Notes under the pieces: model-generated | Databases searched by the model: none | The model's input: the letters and a program-made list of their open reading frames with translations, nothing else | Told to the model about the DNA's origin: nothing | In this document: in pieces, positions 46,985-59,262 of the stretch | How positions within the stretch are numbered: position 1 is the first letter of the stretch | How the letters are laid out: every line of letters starts with the position of its first letter | NCBI RefSeq assembly: GCF_000699445.3 | Contig: NC_067199.1 | Location: forward strand, 29,472,402 to 29,536,401 | Length of the DNA stretch: 64,000 bases | Direction of reading: 5' to 3' | Source of the DNA: Schistosoma haematobium | Lineage: Eukaryota > Platyhelminthes > Trematoda > Strigeidida > Schistosomatidae | Made by a program: the position numbers and the translations under genes

Positions 46985-47240
46985 TATAGTGAATGAGAAC
47001 ACTGGTGGAGACAACCAGAATCTCTTATTAAAATCTGAGGACCATACAATAAATTCTTTATTTGCAAAATGTCAATCAATTATCTCAGATTTAACTGTTC
47101 CTTCGTTTGTACACCAATCATTCTTTGTTGCCGTTTTTTTCTCTTAGATTTTCTTAACCTCCGGCCTTCAGGTATTCCACTTTCGGTTGATGATACATAC
47201 TACTTATATCTGTCGACATCATTAGCACACACCACACCGA
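46985..47240. repeat. Dispersed repeat, copy 1
   Basis: About 250 bp related to 54715-54980 in the same orientation (shared ATACAATAAAT, CACCAATCATTCT, CTCCGRCCTYCAGG-type wording, ATATCTGTCGA). No coding sense is evident. Both copies are in PMCA introns. Confidence 0.8.
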
Positions 47241-48060
47241 CTGTTATAGCTAACTTTACAATAATAACCATTTTCATTTTAACCGATCTTTTAATTCACA
47301 GAATAGATAATGTGACGATTCTATGTGTTCATGGGCTACTCCGATTTTAAATAATTTCGATAATTTGACTGGAATCTTTAAGCAGCTTTTATACGAGCTT
47401 GATACTTACATCTCTTAATATTTAGGATGTTATAAATGTTGATGATAGACCTGACAAACATATTTTAATGATGGTATTCATTTCTTCTTTCTTGATTACA
47501 TAGTTCTTTTTATTTCTTCGCAAAACGGATAATTTATGTTTTCTTTTTTTGATGAAAAATATTTTGTTTACTATGTTTTATGATTTGTTAGGTTGACATG
47601 AAATTTTTAAAATGTAGTATCTTCTGCGCAACAATTAAATTTTTCTAATTATTCCAAAGTTAGTACTGTTATTCACTGTACAATAGTTTTAACTGTTTAT
47701 CTCCTTTTGTCATATGCAATTAACATGAAAATAATCATAATGTATGGAATTTTAAAATCTTGTTTTTTATGCCCAAAGAATTGGATACATAGTCCTATTA
47801 TACATTTTACTTTTTTCTACACTGAATTCTGTATTTATGATTCAAAATCTTCAAGATATTGTAATAAACTCCATGCTTCATAAGATTTCATCTTGTGATA
47901 CCACTTATACTTCTACATCACACTAAAATTAAGTGACTAGCTCAAGTTAACTAATAACAAATGGTAACTTATATTTCTTTAAGTTAATCAAATATTGCTC
48001 AATATACTACAGAGGATAATATAAAATATCCAAATATTTAGTTAAAACAATAATATTAGA

Positions 48061-48420
48061 ATGGGGGTTTGTGGGGATTGTAGTGATTTTAATAGTTGAA
48101 TTCATGAGACAGGTTTATACCTCAGACAAAGGGTTGTAACCAGTGGAGTCTAATCTGTGTCAGGTAGAGACAAGTAATAACTTCAGACAATGGATGGATG
48201 GTTGAGCAAGATCATGGACCGGTTGAAGTTAGACATTAACACCTTTAGGTCCTAACCCAGTTCGAGTTCGAGCGCTAAACTGAAGGTCTTTGATTCGAGT
48301 ATCGCGTGTGGATGTGCACCGCTGAGGAGTTCCATACTAGGATAAAATTGCCGTCCAGTACTTCCACATTTTCAATGGTGGTCTTGCTAACATCGACTCA
48401 TGAATTAAACTATTAAACTA
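48061..48420. repeat. SINE-like fold-back repeat
   Basis: Begins ATGGGGGTTTGTGGGGATTG and TAGTTGAATTCATGAG. Ends CATCGACTCATGAATTAAAC, the inverted arm. A decayed B box is at about 48289-48299 (GATTCGAGTAT) and GCTGAGGAGTTCCATACTAG follows, as in the copy at 40427. Confidence 0.82.
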
Positions 48421-49252
48421 AGAACAACATTGGTAACGTTGAAGTTATTTTTTTCTTAGTAAATTGTAATACATTATTTCGACATTTCAGGACATTATAT
48501 AAAAAAATAAGATTTTTTGAGTAAACTGCGCATTACAATTTAAGATTATATCGCTGAAATATGCTTCACTTAAATAATATCTTGTATTTATACTTTTTAT
48601 CATTTAATTTGTTAAAATTTAAATAAATTCTTTGAATGAAACTAAACAACAAAACTATCATTTCAACTATGTTTATTCCATATAAATATGTACCTTAAAT
48701 ATATATTATATTCCTTTATTATACATCATTGATGTTGATTTTAAACATTCTACTAATTTGTCAAGATATCAATATTTTAAGAGTTAAATAATTTTCTTTT
48801 CCAAAGTATCATTGAATATGAGTTCAAAGTGTTCTTTTTTCTTCTTCTTTCCAAAATTACATTCTCATATTGAATATCAAATGGTTTCCTAATTTAATTT
48901 ACTATGTATCCATATTTGATTCCATTTTTTCCTTCTACATCTGTAACCTTATTAATTAATTACTTAAAATAAGGCCAAAGGAATTAAATTTCATCTTAGA
49001 TTATATTATGGATGTAACCTTTTTATACAATAATTTAAAGGCAACTAGAACTATGCTTTTTTTCTTTGGAAATTATTGAAAGGAAATTTTGATAGTTTAT
49101 TTATTATCTTTGTTAATGATCAAATATAAACATCTCAGTGAATGTTTCTTGCCAATAAATACCAATTTAATAGTGAATAAAAACAATATTTTACCGGTAC
49201 AACATAGATTAAATCTAAATTTATATCTAAAAATATTTCTTCTTTAACTTAC

Positions 49253-49953
49253 AGTTATTAGACACGCACCAACAAATGCAACTATAATAGCAACCATGTT
49301 AACAGTTAGTTGAAATTGAAGAAACTTTGAAATAGAATCATATACATTTCTTCCCCACATAACAGCTTTAACGATACTTGTAAAGTTATCATCTGTTAAT
49401 ATAATATCTGAAGCTTCTTTTGCAACATCTGTTCCTGCTATACCCATAGCGAAACCAACATCAGCCTTTTTCAATGCAGGTCCATCATTTGTGCCATCTC
49501 CAGTTACAGCAACAACTTCACGACGAGTTGAAATATGACTGTCTATAATCCCACTTACTAAAGTATATTTATCCTGTGGTGAAGAACGTGCAAGAACCCT
49601 TAACTGTGGCCATACTTGATCCATTAAATCTTGTCTAACACGATTTGTACGTGGATCACGTACACGAGCATTGAATTCTTTTCCTTCTAACACAATATAG
49701 TTATCACCTGGTTTAAGAATGCCACACTTGGCAGCTATCGATCTCGCTGTGTTGACATTATCACCGGTTACCATACGTACAGTGATCCCAGCGCGTTGAC
49801 ACTTTCTTATAGCTGCAGGAACCTCTGGTCGTACAGGATCTTCAATTCCGACTATTCCAATACATGTTAAATCAGAGACGATAGTATCTTCATCATCAAA
49901 ATCAGGTGTCTGTCCACGATTTAGAGGAACCTCATTCGAAAATAGCCCAACAG
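49253..49953 (-). CDS. PMCA: PMCA exon: P domain, hinge and helix M5
   Basis: 701 bp, entered in phase 1, leaving in phase 0, acceptor TATAAAAG, donor GTAAGT. Contains [20 protein letters not shown], the [19 protein letters not shown] motif, [16 protein letters not shown], and the P-domain hinge [20 protein letters not shown], then [19 protein letters not shown] and the M5 segment [20 protein letters not shown]. All catalytic residues of the P-type ATPase hydrolase fold in this part are intact. Confidence 0.97.
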
Positions 49954-50899
49954 CTTTTATAAAAATAAAGAATAAAACAATCCATGTCAATACTTTAAAC
50001 ATTAATCCTAATTTATTAAGAATACAAATACTTGAAAATTTTTAAAAGAAGTATTTAACGTAATTTTTTGTATTAATTTATTCTATATAATCAAATATTA
50101 CATGAATAGTAATCTTCTATTTCTGTCATCAAGAATCATTATTCGTTGATTAAAAAAGATTAGAAGACTATTATTGAAAATAGAATTTGTTTTCTTATCT
50201 TATAGTACAGATAGGTTTTCAACTTCGGTTTTATCATTCAAAAAATTTGATTGATATAGATACATGAGCTAGTGAACCACTGAAGATTTCATCCAATTCA
50301 TTATGTTCAAAAGAGAAAAAACTCCAATATTTATAGGAAAAAATTAATCTATGATATTTTGTTTCATATTGCTACGATACATATAAGACGATAAGTTTAG
50401 ACATTTTCAATTATGAATTTAGAATATGATATGATATGATATCAAGCTGTCAATATTAGTTATTCAGTTTTATTTTACACTTGTTTAATTCAATAAAACA
50501 CAATATGCACATATTTTTCTTAGCCATCGATTGAAACAAACCATGCAACATTGTTATTATAAGACTACATATGTATCTGTTATATCCTAGAGAAGATTAA
50601 ATTATGGGTAACGTCTGAGAATTATCTATGGATTGATATTGTACATATATTCTTATCGTTTAACTGGTAAGAAACTAAACCATATATCTTTGTATTTCTC
50701 TTATTATAAGCTTTTATTTGATCTATTGCTTATTGTTATATGTCTTTCTATTCTCAACTTATTCTCAATCTATTAGTCACAGTTTCTCACAATCACAGCC
50801 ACGTTCGGCTTGATCTTGCACTATAGTTATTTTATATTTTATGGTGTGATGTGGTCTGAATTTACTTGTATATAAACCAAGTATGTTCTAAAATATATG

Positions 50900-51170
50900 A
50901 TTCGATATAATGGAGGCTAATATTTGCGTCCTGAACTGAATCGGCTGGGTTAGACGAAAAGCTGCTATCTCAAGGACCAATAAGAACTCTAGGCTGCTCG
51001 TAATGGTTTATGCATCTTTGGTCTGATCAATAAGTCTGTGACTCGTATCGCCTGATATATTAACAGAGCACAAGCGTCATAAGATATAACAGTATCATTT
51101 GCATGTAGTTCATATTCGCACGTTGCTAAAGTTAATGAAACACGATTTACATGACACTAAGCACACAATG
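50900..51170. repeat. GC-richer intron patch, possible repeat remnant
   Basis: Contains CCTGAACTGAATCGGCTGGG, CTAGGCTGCTCGTAATGG and GACTCGTATCGCCTGATA, in composition unlike the AT-rich intron around it. No second copy in the window and no coding sense. Confidence 0.3.
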
Positions 51171-51959
51171 CTTATAGCAGTTTATAAAAAACTGTATCTT
51201 TTTCAATCGTTCAAATTGACAAATGATAAAAGAAAGAATATCTGTTAATTTATCCAGCTAAAATGAAGTACAAAGTGTATTTAATAAATGTATCAATTTT
51301 TTTCGATGAACATATTCCGCTCATTATTATTCTCAATCTTTTTCTCTGAGTTTACAACAATTCATTAACAAAATTATTAAAATTTAATAATGATTGTCTG
51401 TAGATCGAGACTTCATTTTATAAAAAAAAACATTGTCTCATCAAATTAAGCCGAACTATAATTATATCCTTAACCTATCTGAAGATATTTTTCACAGTTC
51501 TATATTATTCTATTGTAATTATGTTTGTTGTCTGCGTTTTAATCTCATCTGTTTGAAAAAAAAGAAATCAAATGTTTTACAAAATTTTCTAAAACTTAAG
51601 AAATAAGCCATTTAAAATATTAAGTTATTATTTTTGTCACTTATGAAGTCGGCATTCAAAACAAGTAACTACATTATGTGAATGAAATAAACTGAATAGT
51701 AGTTTAATTTTTAATCAATCAACCATTATCACAGAGTTTGTTGAAAATTATTCTATGGCCTATAAATTTTTATAAATTGTTATTCTATTCAAGTTCGGTG
51801 ATAATTTGTTATCTGAAAATCATTTGGACGAGTGATTGGTGTGAATCTTTTACATCATGGTTATGAGGTTCAGTGATGTACAGAGTAAGATAGTTATTAC
51901 AACTGGTAGTGAATCCCAGTCGAACAATATAATAAATCTAATACATTTGGAAATATCAA

Positions 51960-52080
51960 TCCTTCAATACGACTTCAAGTCAGAGTGCTCAATATGAAGC
52001 TTACGGTTTGATTCCTTGCGAGATTGAGAATTTGAAATACTGAGAAGTTCTATACTGAGAGGTAACAACTCTTCATTACT
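51960..52080. repeat. Decayed SINE-like repeat body
   Basis: GTTTGATTCCTTGCGAGATTG and CTGAGAAGTTCTATACTGAG echo the B-box part (GGTTCGAGTCCCGCGAG) and the GCTGAGGAGTTCCATACTAG block of the other copies. Arms are not recognisable. Confidence 0.45.
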
Positions 52081-53010
52081 TTCTCACCAAAATTTGGTCT
52101 ATAACGTAAATCGTTTTAAAATAAACGGAAGTTTCAGAAATTTATCCAAGCTTTTGAAAAGAGTAATTGGAACAAATGGTTCAATACTTGCTCCACTAAC
52201 ATCAGTTTCAAACAACAGGTTGGACTGAAAGTTTTCTTGTATTTTTCATCCTAAACTATGCATAGCATTTTTAAGATGTCTATCAATGAATCAAAAAGCA
52301 TAAATACAGTCCACAATCTTATGACGAAAAAACTATTGCTGAGTGCCCAGGTTTTCTGCAAAGAGCAATTATTTTATAAAAGTTGTTTTTAAAAAAAATG
52401 ACAACCGAAGAGATAACAACGAAACATGGCGTACGGTATTAGGTAGAAAAATAAACTTCGTTAACTAAGGTGGGTGGTAAATACGTTTTGTATGTTTAAT
52501 CAATATCTACCCTGAAGTTCAATACCATGTGGTATGAAGTGTAATTTAACAAAGAATAAGAGCTACCAAAATAGTACACGTCATCACTTCGTAAAGTAAC
52601 TGGATGTTGATGAGAGACTATAAATTTTACATGTATATTATCTCGCTTTGGAATACTTAGTTAACAGTTATTTCATATTTCTCGCACTGAAATTCAGTTT
52701 TCATTTTCTAACCAAATGGCCGACAATTAATTTCCCACTTCAGTTTGACTTCGTTTTCACAGACCTCATAAACCCATGTAACTGTCCTGATATGAGTTGT
52801 GACAAATCCTACGTCGCTTATAACTCACTAATTGCTCAAATCACTGTGAATGCATGCGAATACTCAGTAATTAAGATGAAAGCTTCTGTAAAATCATTTC
52901 GCCCATAAGTATTCATTCTTGACAATAATTTTGACTTTTACACACTTTCATACACCTTTCTTATTCGATTCTGTTGTACAGCTATGTCTACATATTTGTT
53001 AATAAGCTTT

Positions 53011-53077
53011 AAAATTTAATAGTTGAATTCATGGATCATTTAAAGCTAGACCACTACGGAAAACCTGGAAGCACTTT
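53011..53077. repeat. Left-end fragment of the fold-back repeat
   Basis: AATAGTTGAATTCATGGATC, then TAAAGCTAGACCACTACGG and ACCTGGAAGCACTT match the left arm of the family. The body and right arm are missing. Confidence 0.75.
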
Positions 53078-53409
53078 AAAAATGATAGCAAACGCAAGTC
53101 AACCTAGACATGATTTAGTATTTTTGTCCTTATTACTCTATTATCTAAAACATTTACAAATTTACAATGAATACCTATCCCGAATATGTCCAATGTAATA
53201 TTATAAAGAAATGTCTTAGTACCAGAGTAAATGAAAGATGGACAACGTTTTACCTCACAAAGCATAAATAATATACATGGTTAATTTTTAAATAGCTTTA
53301 GACACCCTTTTCAATAATTCTGGTTACAAATAAACATTATATCAAATGGAATAAAATCATTTAGAAATCGAACTCTTAAAGAAAAAAAGACTAATAAAAT
53401 ATAACTTAC

Positions 53410-53555
53410 TAGGATCGATATAACTTTTGTATGCAATACCTATGGTACGTAGTCCATCACCAGCCATTTGTTCAATTACATCTCGAACTAAATTATCTTG
53501 ATGAGATTTACTAAATGGTTTAGGTTCACCATTAGCATCCAGGATGAAACTACAT
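53410..53555 (-). CDS. PMCA: PMCA exon: end of nucleotide-binding domain
   Basis: 146 bp, entered after two bases of a Lys codon, leaving after one base, acceptor AATTTCAG, donor GTAAGT. Reads CSFILDANGEPKPFSKSHQD, NLVRDVIEQMAGDGLRTIGI, AYKSYIDP, matching the PMCA segment IEPMACDGLRTICVAY of mammals. Confidence 0.94.
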
Positions 53556-54028
53556 CTGAAATTTTAATGGGAGAATAAGCATTCAAATCAACTTCAGGAT
53601 TACTATTATTTTAAATAGGCAAAATAATTATGGCATACATACAACAAATACCCCAGTTTATTGTGGTTTTAAAATGCAATTAACTACTATCAAATTATCT
53701 TGTTAATGACGCTCGTTACAAAGTGACCACAACAGAGGATACTATTTTAAACCTTTGACCATTGATTCGCTCTTATAAAAAAGCGAAATCAGAAACTTTA
53801 CTTCTTTCAGTGAATGCTTAATCAGTGTTGTCTAACAAATTCTAATAATTACCGTTCGATATTAAAGTTATAAGTTGGTATAATGAAGGATTAGTAAGAC
53901 ATCTCACGGATTATAATCACAAAAATAAAACCATCTATAAAGTCACATTCTTTTAGATATTAAAAAAATTTATAAATAATCAAATAGTAATTATCCAGTT
54001 AAAAAATGTGCCTGATTTCATAACTTAC

Positions 54029-54279
54029 TTTTTTAAAACCATTTCGGAAGCACCTTTAGTGAAAACAGTATAACCTGGCCTATCAGGTTCCAAGTTTTTA
54101 ATCACTGTACTCATTGACTTTCGTAAAGAATTAAATGTGAATACTTTCACTAAACTTTCTTGTGGCCACCGTTCTCGTATGTCCTCATAATTTACGCCTA
54201 AATGGCGTACAAATCCAAGCAAAGCACATTCGGTTTTATTTCCCAGTTGTTGTGGTAATTCACCTGGTTTGTCTGGAAT
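54029..54279 (-). CDS. PMCA: PMCA exon: nucleotide-binding domain core
   Basis: 251 bp, phase 0 in, phase 2 out, acceptor TGTCTTAG, donor GTAAGT. Reads [57 protein letters not shown], then the ATP-site motif [12 protein letters not shown], whose Lys is the FITC-reactive site in P-type ATPases. It is preceded without loss of frame by exon 55600-55361. Confidence 0.95.
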
Positions 54280-54714
54280 CTAAGACAATAATACGAGTGT
54301 TTTGAAAAAAACAGAAAATATATTAGGCAAATTTCTTTTTGTTCAGAAAAAAACTTTTTTTTCAAGTAAAAATGAATTTTACTTAATGAGACAGAATTAT
54401 TGATGAATTTATTGTGCACTAATTCCGACCAACTCTTGTTTACTACTACAAAGTAGTTTCATTATTGGTATTTGGTTGACTTAGATAACCAATTGCAAAT
54501 AAAAGGATTTTCTTTTTGTGTATTTACAATAAATTAGTTGGTCACTATCTTACGATGTTTCTTTATTGACTGAATGGTGAAGACTTTCAAGAACATACAT
54601 TGTTAGGTCGTTTTTTGATACTCTCTTGTATCTGGAGTAATCGCTAACCAATTCCATACATAGATCCATAATTATGGTGCTTAACATAAGCATAATTTTT
54701 ATATACTGTAGTGA

Positions 54715-54980
54715 ACGAAAACACTAATGGGGACAACCAAATGTATTTCAACACAAAATTACAGAATCTCTTAGTAAAATCTGAGAACTATACAATAAAT
54801 ACTCCATTTGCGAAATGCCCATTATTTGTCTTAGATGTGACTGTTCCTTAGTTTGCACACCAATCATTCTCTGTTCTCGTTCTCTTCTCTTCAATTTTTT
54901 TAAACTCCGACCTCCAGGCATTTCACTTTCGACTGGTGATACTGGTGATATATCTGTCGATATAAGTAGCATACACCACA
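54715..54980. repeat. Dispersed repeat, copy 2
   Basis: Related to 46985-47240 over most of its length with numerous substitutions and a short insertion near 54745. It abuts the SINE-like repeat that begins at 54986. Confidence 0.8.
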
Positions 54981-54985
54981 ATATT

Positions 54986-55178
54986 ATCTTAACAGTTGAA
55001 TTCGTAAATCGACCTAGGTTAGACCATCATTGAAAACCGTAAAGCACTGGACATTCATTTCGTCCTAGTATGTCTACACAGCAGTTTATAATCACTATCT
55101 CACACGCGGTCTAGCTTAGATTTACTTATGAATTTAGCTGCTAATATTACAACAATCTCCACAAATCCCCATTCTGAT
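54986..55178. repeat. SINE-like fold-back repeat, diverged
   Basis: AACAGTTGAATTCGTAAATCG at the left and TAGATTTACTTATGAATTTA at the right form degenerate inverted arms. ATTTCGTCCTAGTATG inside and the tail ACAACAATCTCCACAAATCC are family features. Confidence 0.75.
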
Positions 55179-55360
55179 TTACTCTGTCAGTTGCTGATGG
55201 AAGTGATTGCAAAAATTAAATTTAAAGCAACTCAATGCTGAATTGCTTTATTCCAAAACCTTTTTTCTCACAGAAATTCTGATATTTTTTTGGAAAAATA
55301 ATTTATCATTTAATATCCTCATTAAAAACAATCATATTATTAAACTGAAAAATCCCTTAC

Positions 55361-55600
55361 AATCACACGTGATGTATAACTACTGTTAATTGCGACACCA
55401 TGCACAAATCTGTGTCCAATTCTATGATTTAAATCTTTCAATTTTGGTAATTGGTCAGTGTTTTGGGTTAATTTCTCACCAAAATAACATTGAACAACCG
55501 TCATACGATTTGTTGTTAAAGTGCCTGTTTTGTCAGAACAGATAGCTGTTGCATTACCCATTGTTTCACATGCATCCAAATGTCGTACAAGATTATTGTC
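55361..55600 (-). CDS. PMCA: PMCA exon with the phosphorylated aspartate
   Basis: 80 codons, phase 0 to 0, acceptor TTTTAATAG, donor GTAAGG. Begins [20 protein letters not shown], then [20 protein letters not shown]. The Asp of DKTGTLT is phosphorylated by ATP in the reaction cycle. It continues into the nucleotide-binding domain ([20 protein letters not shown]). This is the most 5' exon I can find in the window. The preceding LAYSVKKMMK-type segment must lie in an exon beyond 64000. Confidence 0.96.
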
Positions 55601-58600
55601 CTATTAAAAAAATTTTTTCGAAATACAATTCATAAGTACATATGACTATTAAAATACAATAAACCATATCATCTTAAGCAAAATGTCAAAAATGTGAACA
55701 AAATTTGTTTCATCATGAAACTTTATGGAATATGAACAAAAAAAGAAGTAACATGCTCAAAGATGAAACTAACCGTACAAATCAGTAAGTTCAAAAAGAA
55801 AAACACTTACATTAAATAGCATCTTAATATGTCATCCACCATTAAAAAAATGAAAAGGCTCACACTTGAATTAAATTGATTTTGGAAGTCCTGATGAAAA
55901 TTTATCTCTGAAGTGTGTTAAATAACATTTTGTGTTAAATATAAATGTAGTCAACCAAAATTTCACTACTTCAATGTGAAATTGTTTTATGACAGATATT
56001 TTAGAGAACCAAAAATAAAATCTAAAAACTTCATGAAATGTACACAAAACATTGACCGGTAAAATTTCAAGAAGAAACATATTTTCCATATTGAAACTTC
56101 AGTCCCAATGATTAATATTTCATTTTAGTTTGAATATAACCGTGCCTTGAAGCAGATAACTGAACTAAGTCAGCCAATCTACAGGAAGCCTTGAATCTAC
56201 GTTTCCGATTGGATGGCATTCATCTGAACTCACATAAGAGCTGATGTTTTATCAGAGATTCTAACACACTTCACTCAACTCCAGAGTTATAAATACTACT
56301 ATTTAGATATTCAAATCACGACTGATACTCAGAACTAAAATAGTCTCACTAATAGGTCAATAAATACTACTAAATATCATGTTGTCTAGTTCTCACTGAT
56401 GGCTAATCAAATTGAGATATGATTACTGGACAGTAACATCACTGATATAGATCAAATTCAGCCATCTAAAACCATGTTCTCATTATCTCCATTGAAATTG
56501 AAAATTATGTTAAAATGAATAATGGATGACATCAAATTTAGCATTTTAAAAGAAATTACATTTTTCCCTTAAAAGCTTTTCTATGTATAACTAAAATGAT
56601 AAATGTATTAACAGAATGCAGTATTGATTATTTGCTGTTCAACTACGTTTATATGTCAACCCTTGTTATAATTATTGAATAGAGATCACTAGGTTTATGT
56701 TAGGTATTTTTTAATATTGTTAATAATGATTTCCGGTTTGGATTTTTTTTCTAAACAATATTTCTCATTACTTTTCCCTTATATTTTTCATTCACGGAAA
56801 ACGCTAAAAGATAAGTATCCATAATCGTATTTCTTTGCCTAGACTTTTACTTTCACATTTAAACGCGAAAGAAGCTACAAACCTGAACAGGATGATGGGC
56901 GTCAACCATTCAATGAAAACAAAGTAAGAAACTAATAAATTTTTAAAACTTTAAATCAATGTTTTATTTTCTGTCTAGTACAAAGAATAGATTTACTGGA
57001 AAAAACATAACAGTAGTGTTACTCAGTCATAGGGAAACCAATAACAATTAGATAGAAAACAGAAATGATCATTATGTTCTCAGTAAAAAATCTTATCCCA
57101 ATAACAAAATGGTTGTGAGCAGTATATACAGACAACCGACAGGAGTTTTATAAAACAAAGGGGAGGATACTTGACGTGTATTAATCCCTGTTCAATAAAT
57201 ATGATCACTAATTTTAACAAACACATATTGGTCTTGTCTAATGAAATAGACAATTCAAAAGAAAGAGATATGATGAAAACCAATGATAGAAAGCAGTCAG
57301 CCGTGTGATTTATTAGTTTTTTTTCTTTCTAACTGATTCAACTGATAAGCATAAGTTGCTGTTCAATCTGTAGTATTACAGAATAAGAGTTGAATGGACA
57401 AATTTCTGAACGACAATTTTTTATTTGAAAAAAAAATTAAAATTAAATACTACTTATTCTTGTTTTGAATTCTATGAATGAGTAGAGTTGACGGAGATGC
57501 TGAAAGTGATGATCTACTGAAATAATGTTTTTCACACTGTTAATTAATGGACATTTTTTTCACATGAAGTAGGATTATTTAGTTAGGCATAGTGAATGGC
57601 TGGTTCGTTATAACAACTGGTGTTAGCTGGATATAGATTAGTTTAAAGCATGTTCCATGCAGGATTGTGTTGGGGCATGCTGACTGCCCATTTTGTAGTT
57701 TGTCGGCGCCAGCGGATACTTGAAGAAAACTGTAAAAGCATTAATTTACTAAAGTTTCTCTCATTTTTGATATATACTTCCATTCAACCTCAATTATCAG
57801 GAACGCAATTACGTTCCTATTCAACCTTGTTTTGATTTGAGGACTTGTCGAATGAAGTATTGTCAAACAATGCTAAACAACAAGAGCGACTAAGTCGTAT
57901 TAAGAGAAATTATAGAAAACTAAACATATATATCCTCCTTTGTTGAAAGGATTTTGATTTTAACTGTTGTTGATACTAATAACTGAAATGATCAGTTTCT
58001 GGAAGTATAAAGCCTTACCTTCCTTAACTGATCTCATGATATTATCTACATTTGTAAATTGACAATGCCTGCGAATAGGATCCTATATTTTCATATCATT
58101 TAAGATGCATCATCTTCATGCTAATGTGTGTGTGACGAACTCTATACTTTAATACCAGCCGTTTAAAATATGTTGAGTTATACTTCTAACTCCAGTTAAT
58201 TCACAACTGTGTATGGCTATCATTTGATGAATTGAGGCATATCTGTCTCATTTTAGGTATTTATAAGAATTATAGGTATTTATTAAACCTATTTTTACAA
58301 ATGTTAAAATATTGACTAACATTTCGTTATTTTTTATTAAATATTTGAATATTAACTACTGAAAATATCTCCTGGTAAATTAGTCAAATCTGTAGAATGC
58401 TGTTTGGAAAAAAAACAATAACGTTTGATACGGTTTTCCATAATAATTGAAAAACATAATTAATAATCTAGGCTAATGATCTGAAAAATGTTTCGAAGTA
58501 TTCAATTGTAAAATTCAGATTATATTGTCAGTTGTCGAAAAACTAATTTGCTTGCAATATACTTGGTCATCACAGATATTATCTTCAGATTCCATAAAAT

Positions 58601-59130
58601 ATTTTTCACTCCTCTTTTAAATAAACGACTAATCATTGACTTAGAGATGAGCTTCACTAACACATCATTTGGTCTCTATTGTTAGTTATGACATATTTTT
58701 ACACTTTTAAACTAGTTAACTGACTAGTAATTTGATAGATAATGAAACAGTCACATAGTTAATTGACTTTTATGGCACTGCAATACGCCAAACAAGCTGT
58801 ACATATTAGGTTAATAAATTTTTATATTATACTTACGTATATATATGTATTTCAATCCTGTATCTGATCTATTGTCAGTATAATATTTTAAATATTGTCA
58901 CATTATGTATGGCATGTCAAATACCTATCTACAAATCATAATCTATTTCTGACTATGCTTAATATTTCCGAAATTAGTTTTTTTGTCTTAATGAAAGAAA
59001 CAATAAGTTGAAAGATGGATTAGGAAAGAAAAAAAAGTGTTGCAGAGTAAAAACTAAATTGCGTTGACATTTTCAATAATTACTAATCTAATAATAGGAA
59101 TATTAAAATCCAGAATTGTTTTAAATTCAC
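55601..59130 (-). other. PMCA intron, no exon found
   Basis: 3.5 kb searched on both strands for the expected upstream PMCA segment (PEGLPLAVTISLAYSVKKM); nothing matching was seen. Short frames at 55871-56089 and 57080-57283 have no motifs. A GC-richer patch at 57590-57730 (GGGGCATGCTGACTGCCC, TTGTCGGCGCCAGCGG) may be repeat debris. Confidence 0.55.
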
Positions 59131-59139
59131 TTGATATTG

Positions 59140-59262
59140 TGTACTTGAGTCCCGGAGTGAACATCGACTCTGGAATGCAGGTACATCCAGCTGATGATTC
59201 CCAAATAGGATGAAACGCCTATCTTGGATTCCCTTTCTAGCCACCATTCGTCTTTGCTCAGA
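59140..59262 (+). repeat. SM-alpha-like repeat with a near-complete hammerhead ribozyme fossil
   Basis: At 59179-59236 the order is stem I strand ATCCAG, core CTGATGA, loop CAAATA closed by TCC/GGA, core GAAA, stem III region CGCCTATC, stem I strand TTGGAT. This is the layout of the type I schistosome hammerhead of SM-alpha repeats. CTGATGA and GAAA are intact. The G-C pair that normally closes stem II next to the core is replaced by T and T, and stem III is poorly paired, so cleavage is doubtful. Flanks (CGACTCTGGAATGCAGG, CTAGCCACCATTCGTCT) are shared with the repeat at 63740. Confidence 0.82.

Larger units (their letters stand above)
25390..55600 (-). other. PMCA: PMCA gene, 3' portion (plasma-membrane Ca2+-ATPase)
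   Basis: Minus-strand gene for a P2B-type ATPase that exports Ca2+ across the plasma membrane and is activated by calmodulin relieving a C-terminal autoinhibitory tail. Exons in sense order: 55600-55361, 54279-54029, 53555-53410, 49953-49253, 45721-45508, 43980-43763, 40768-40661, 40321-39941, then one of 35377-35129, 29715-28870 or 25665-25390. All junctions are AG/GT and every phase joins correctly (2259 bp, 753 codons up to the last common exon). The part before the phosphorylation domain (actuator domain, first four membrane helices) is not in the window. The intron above 55600 must exceed 8.4 kb. Introns contain many repeats but no other credible gene. Confidence 0.95.

Noticed and set aside
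52648..52908. 86-codon plus-strand frame in a PMCA intron
   Set aside because: No recognisable domain, isolated, antisense to the gene.
54748..54981. 77-codon minus-strand frame with a KKLKRRERE stretch
   Set aside because: It lies within a dispersed repeat whose other copy (46985-47240) has no matching open frame.
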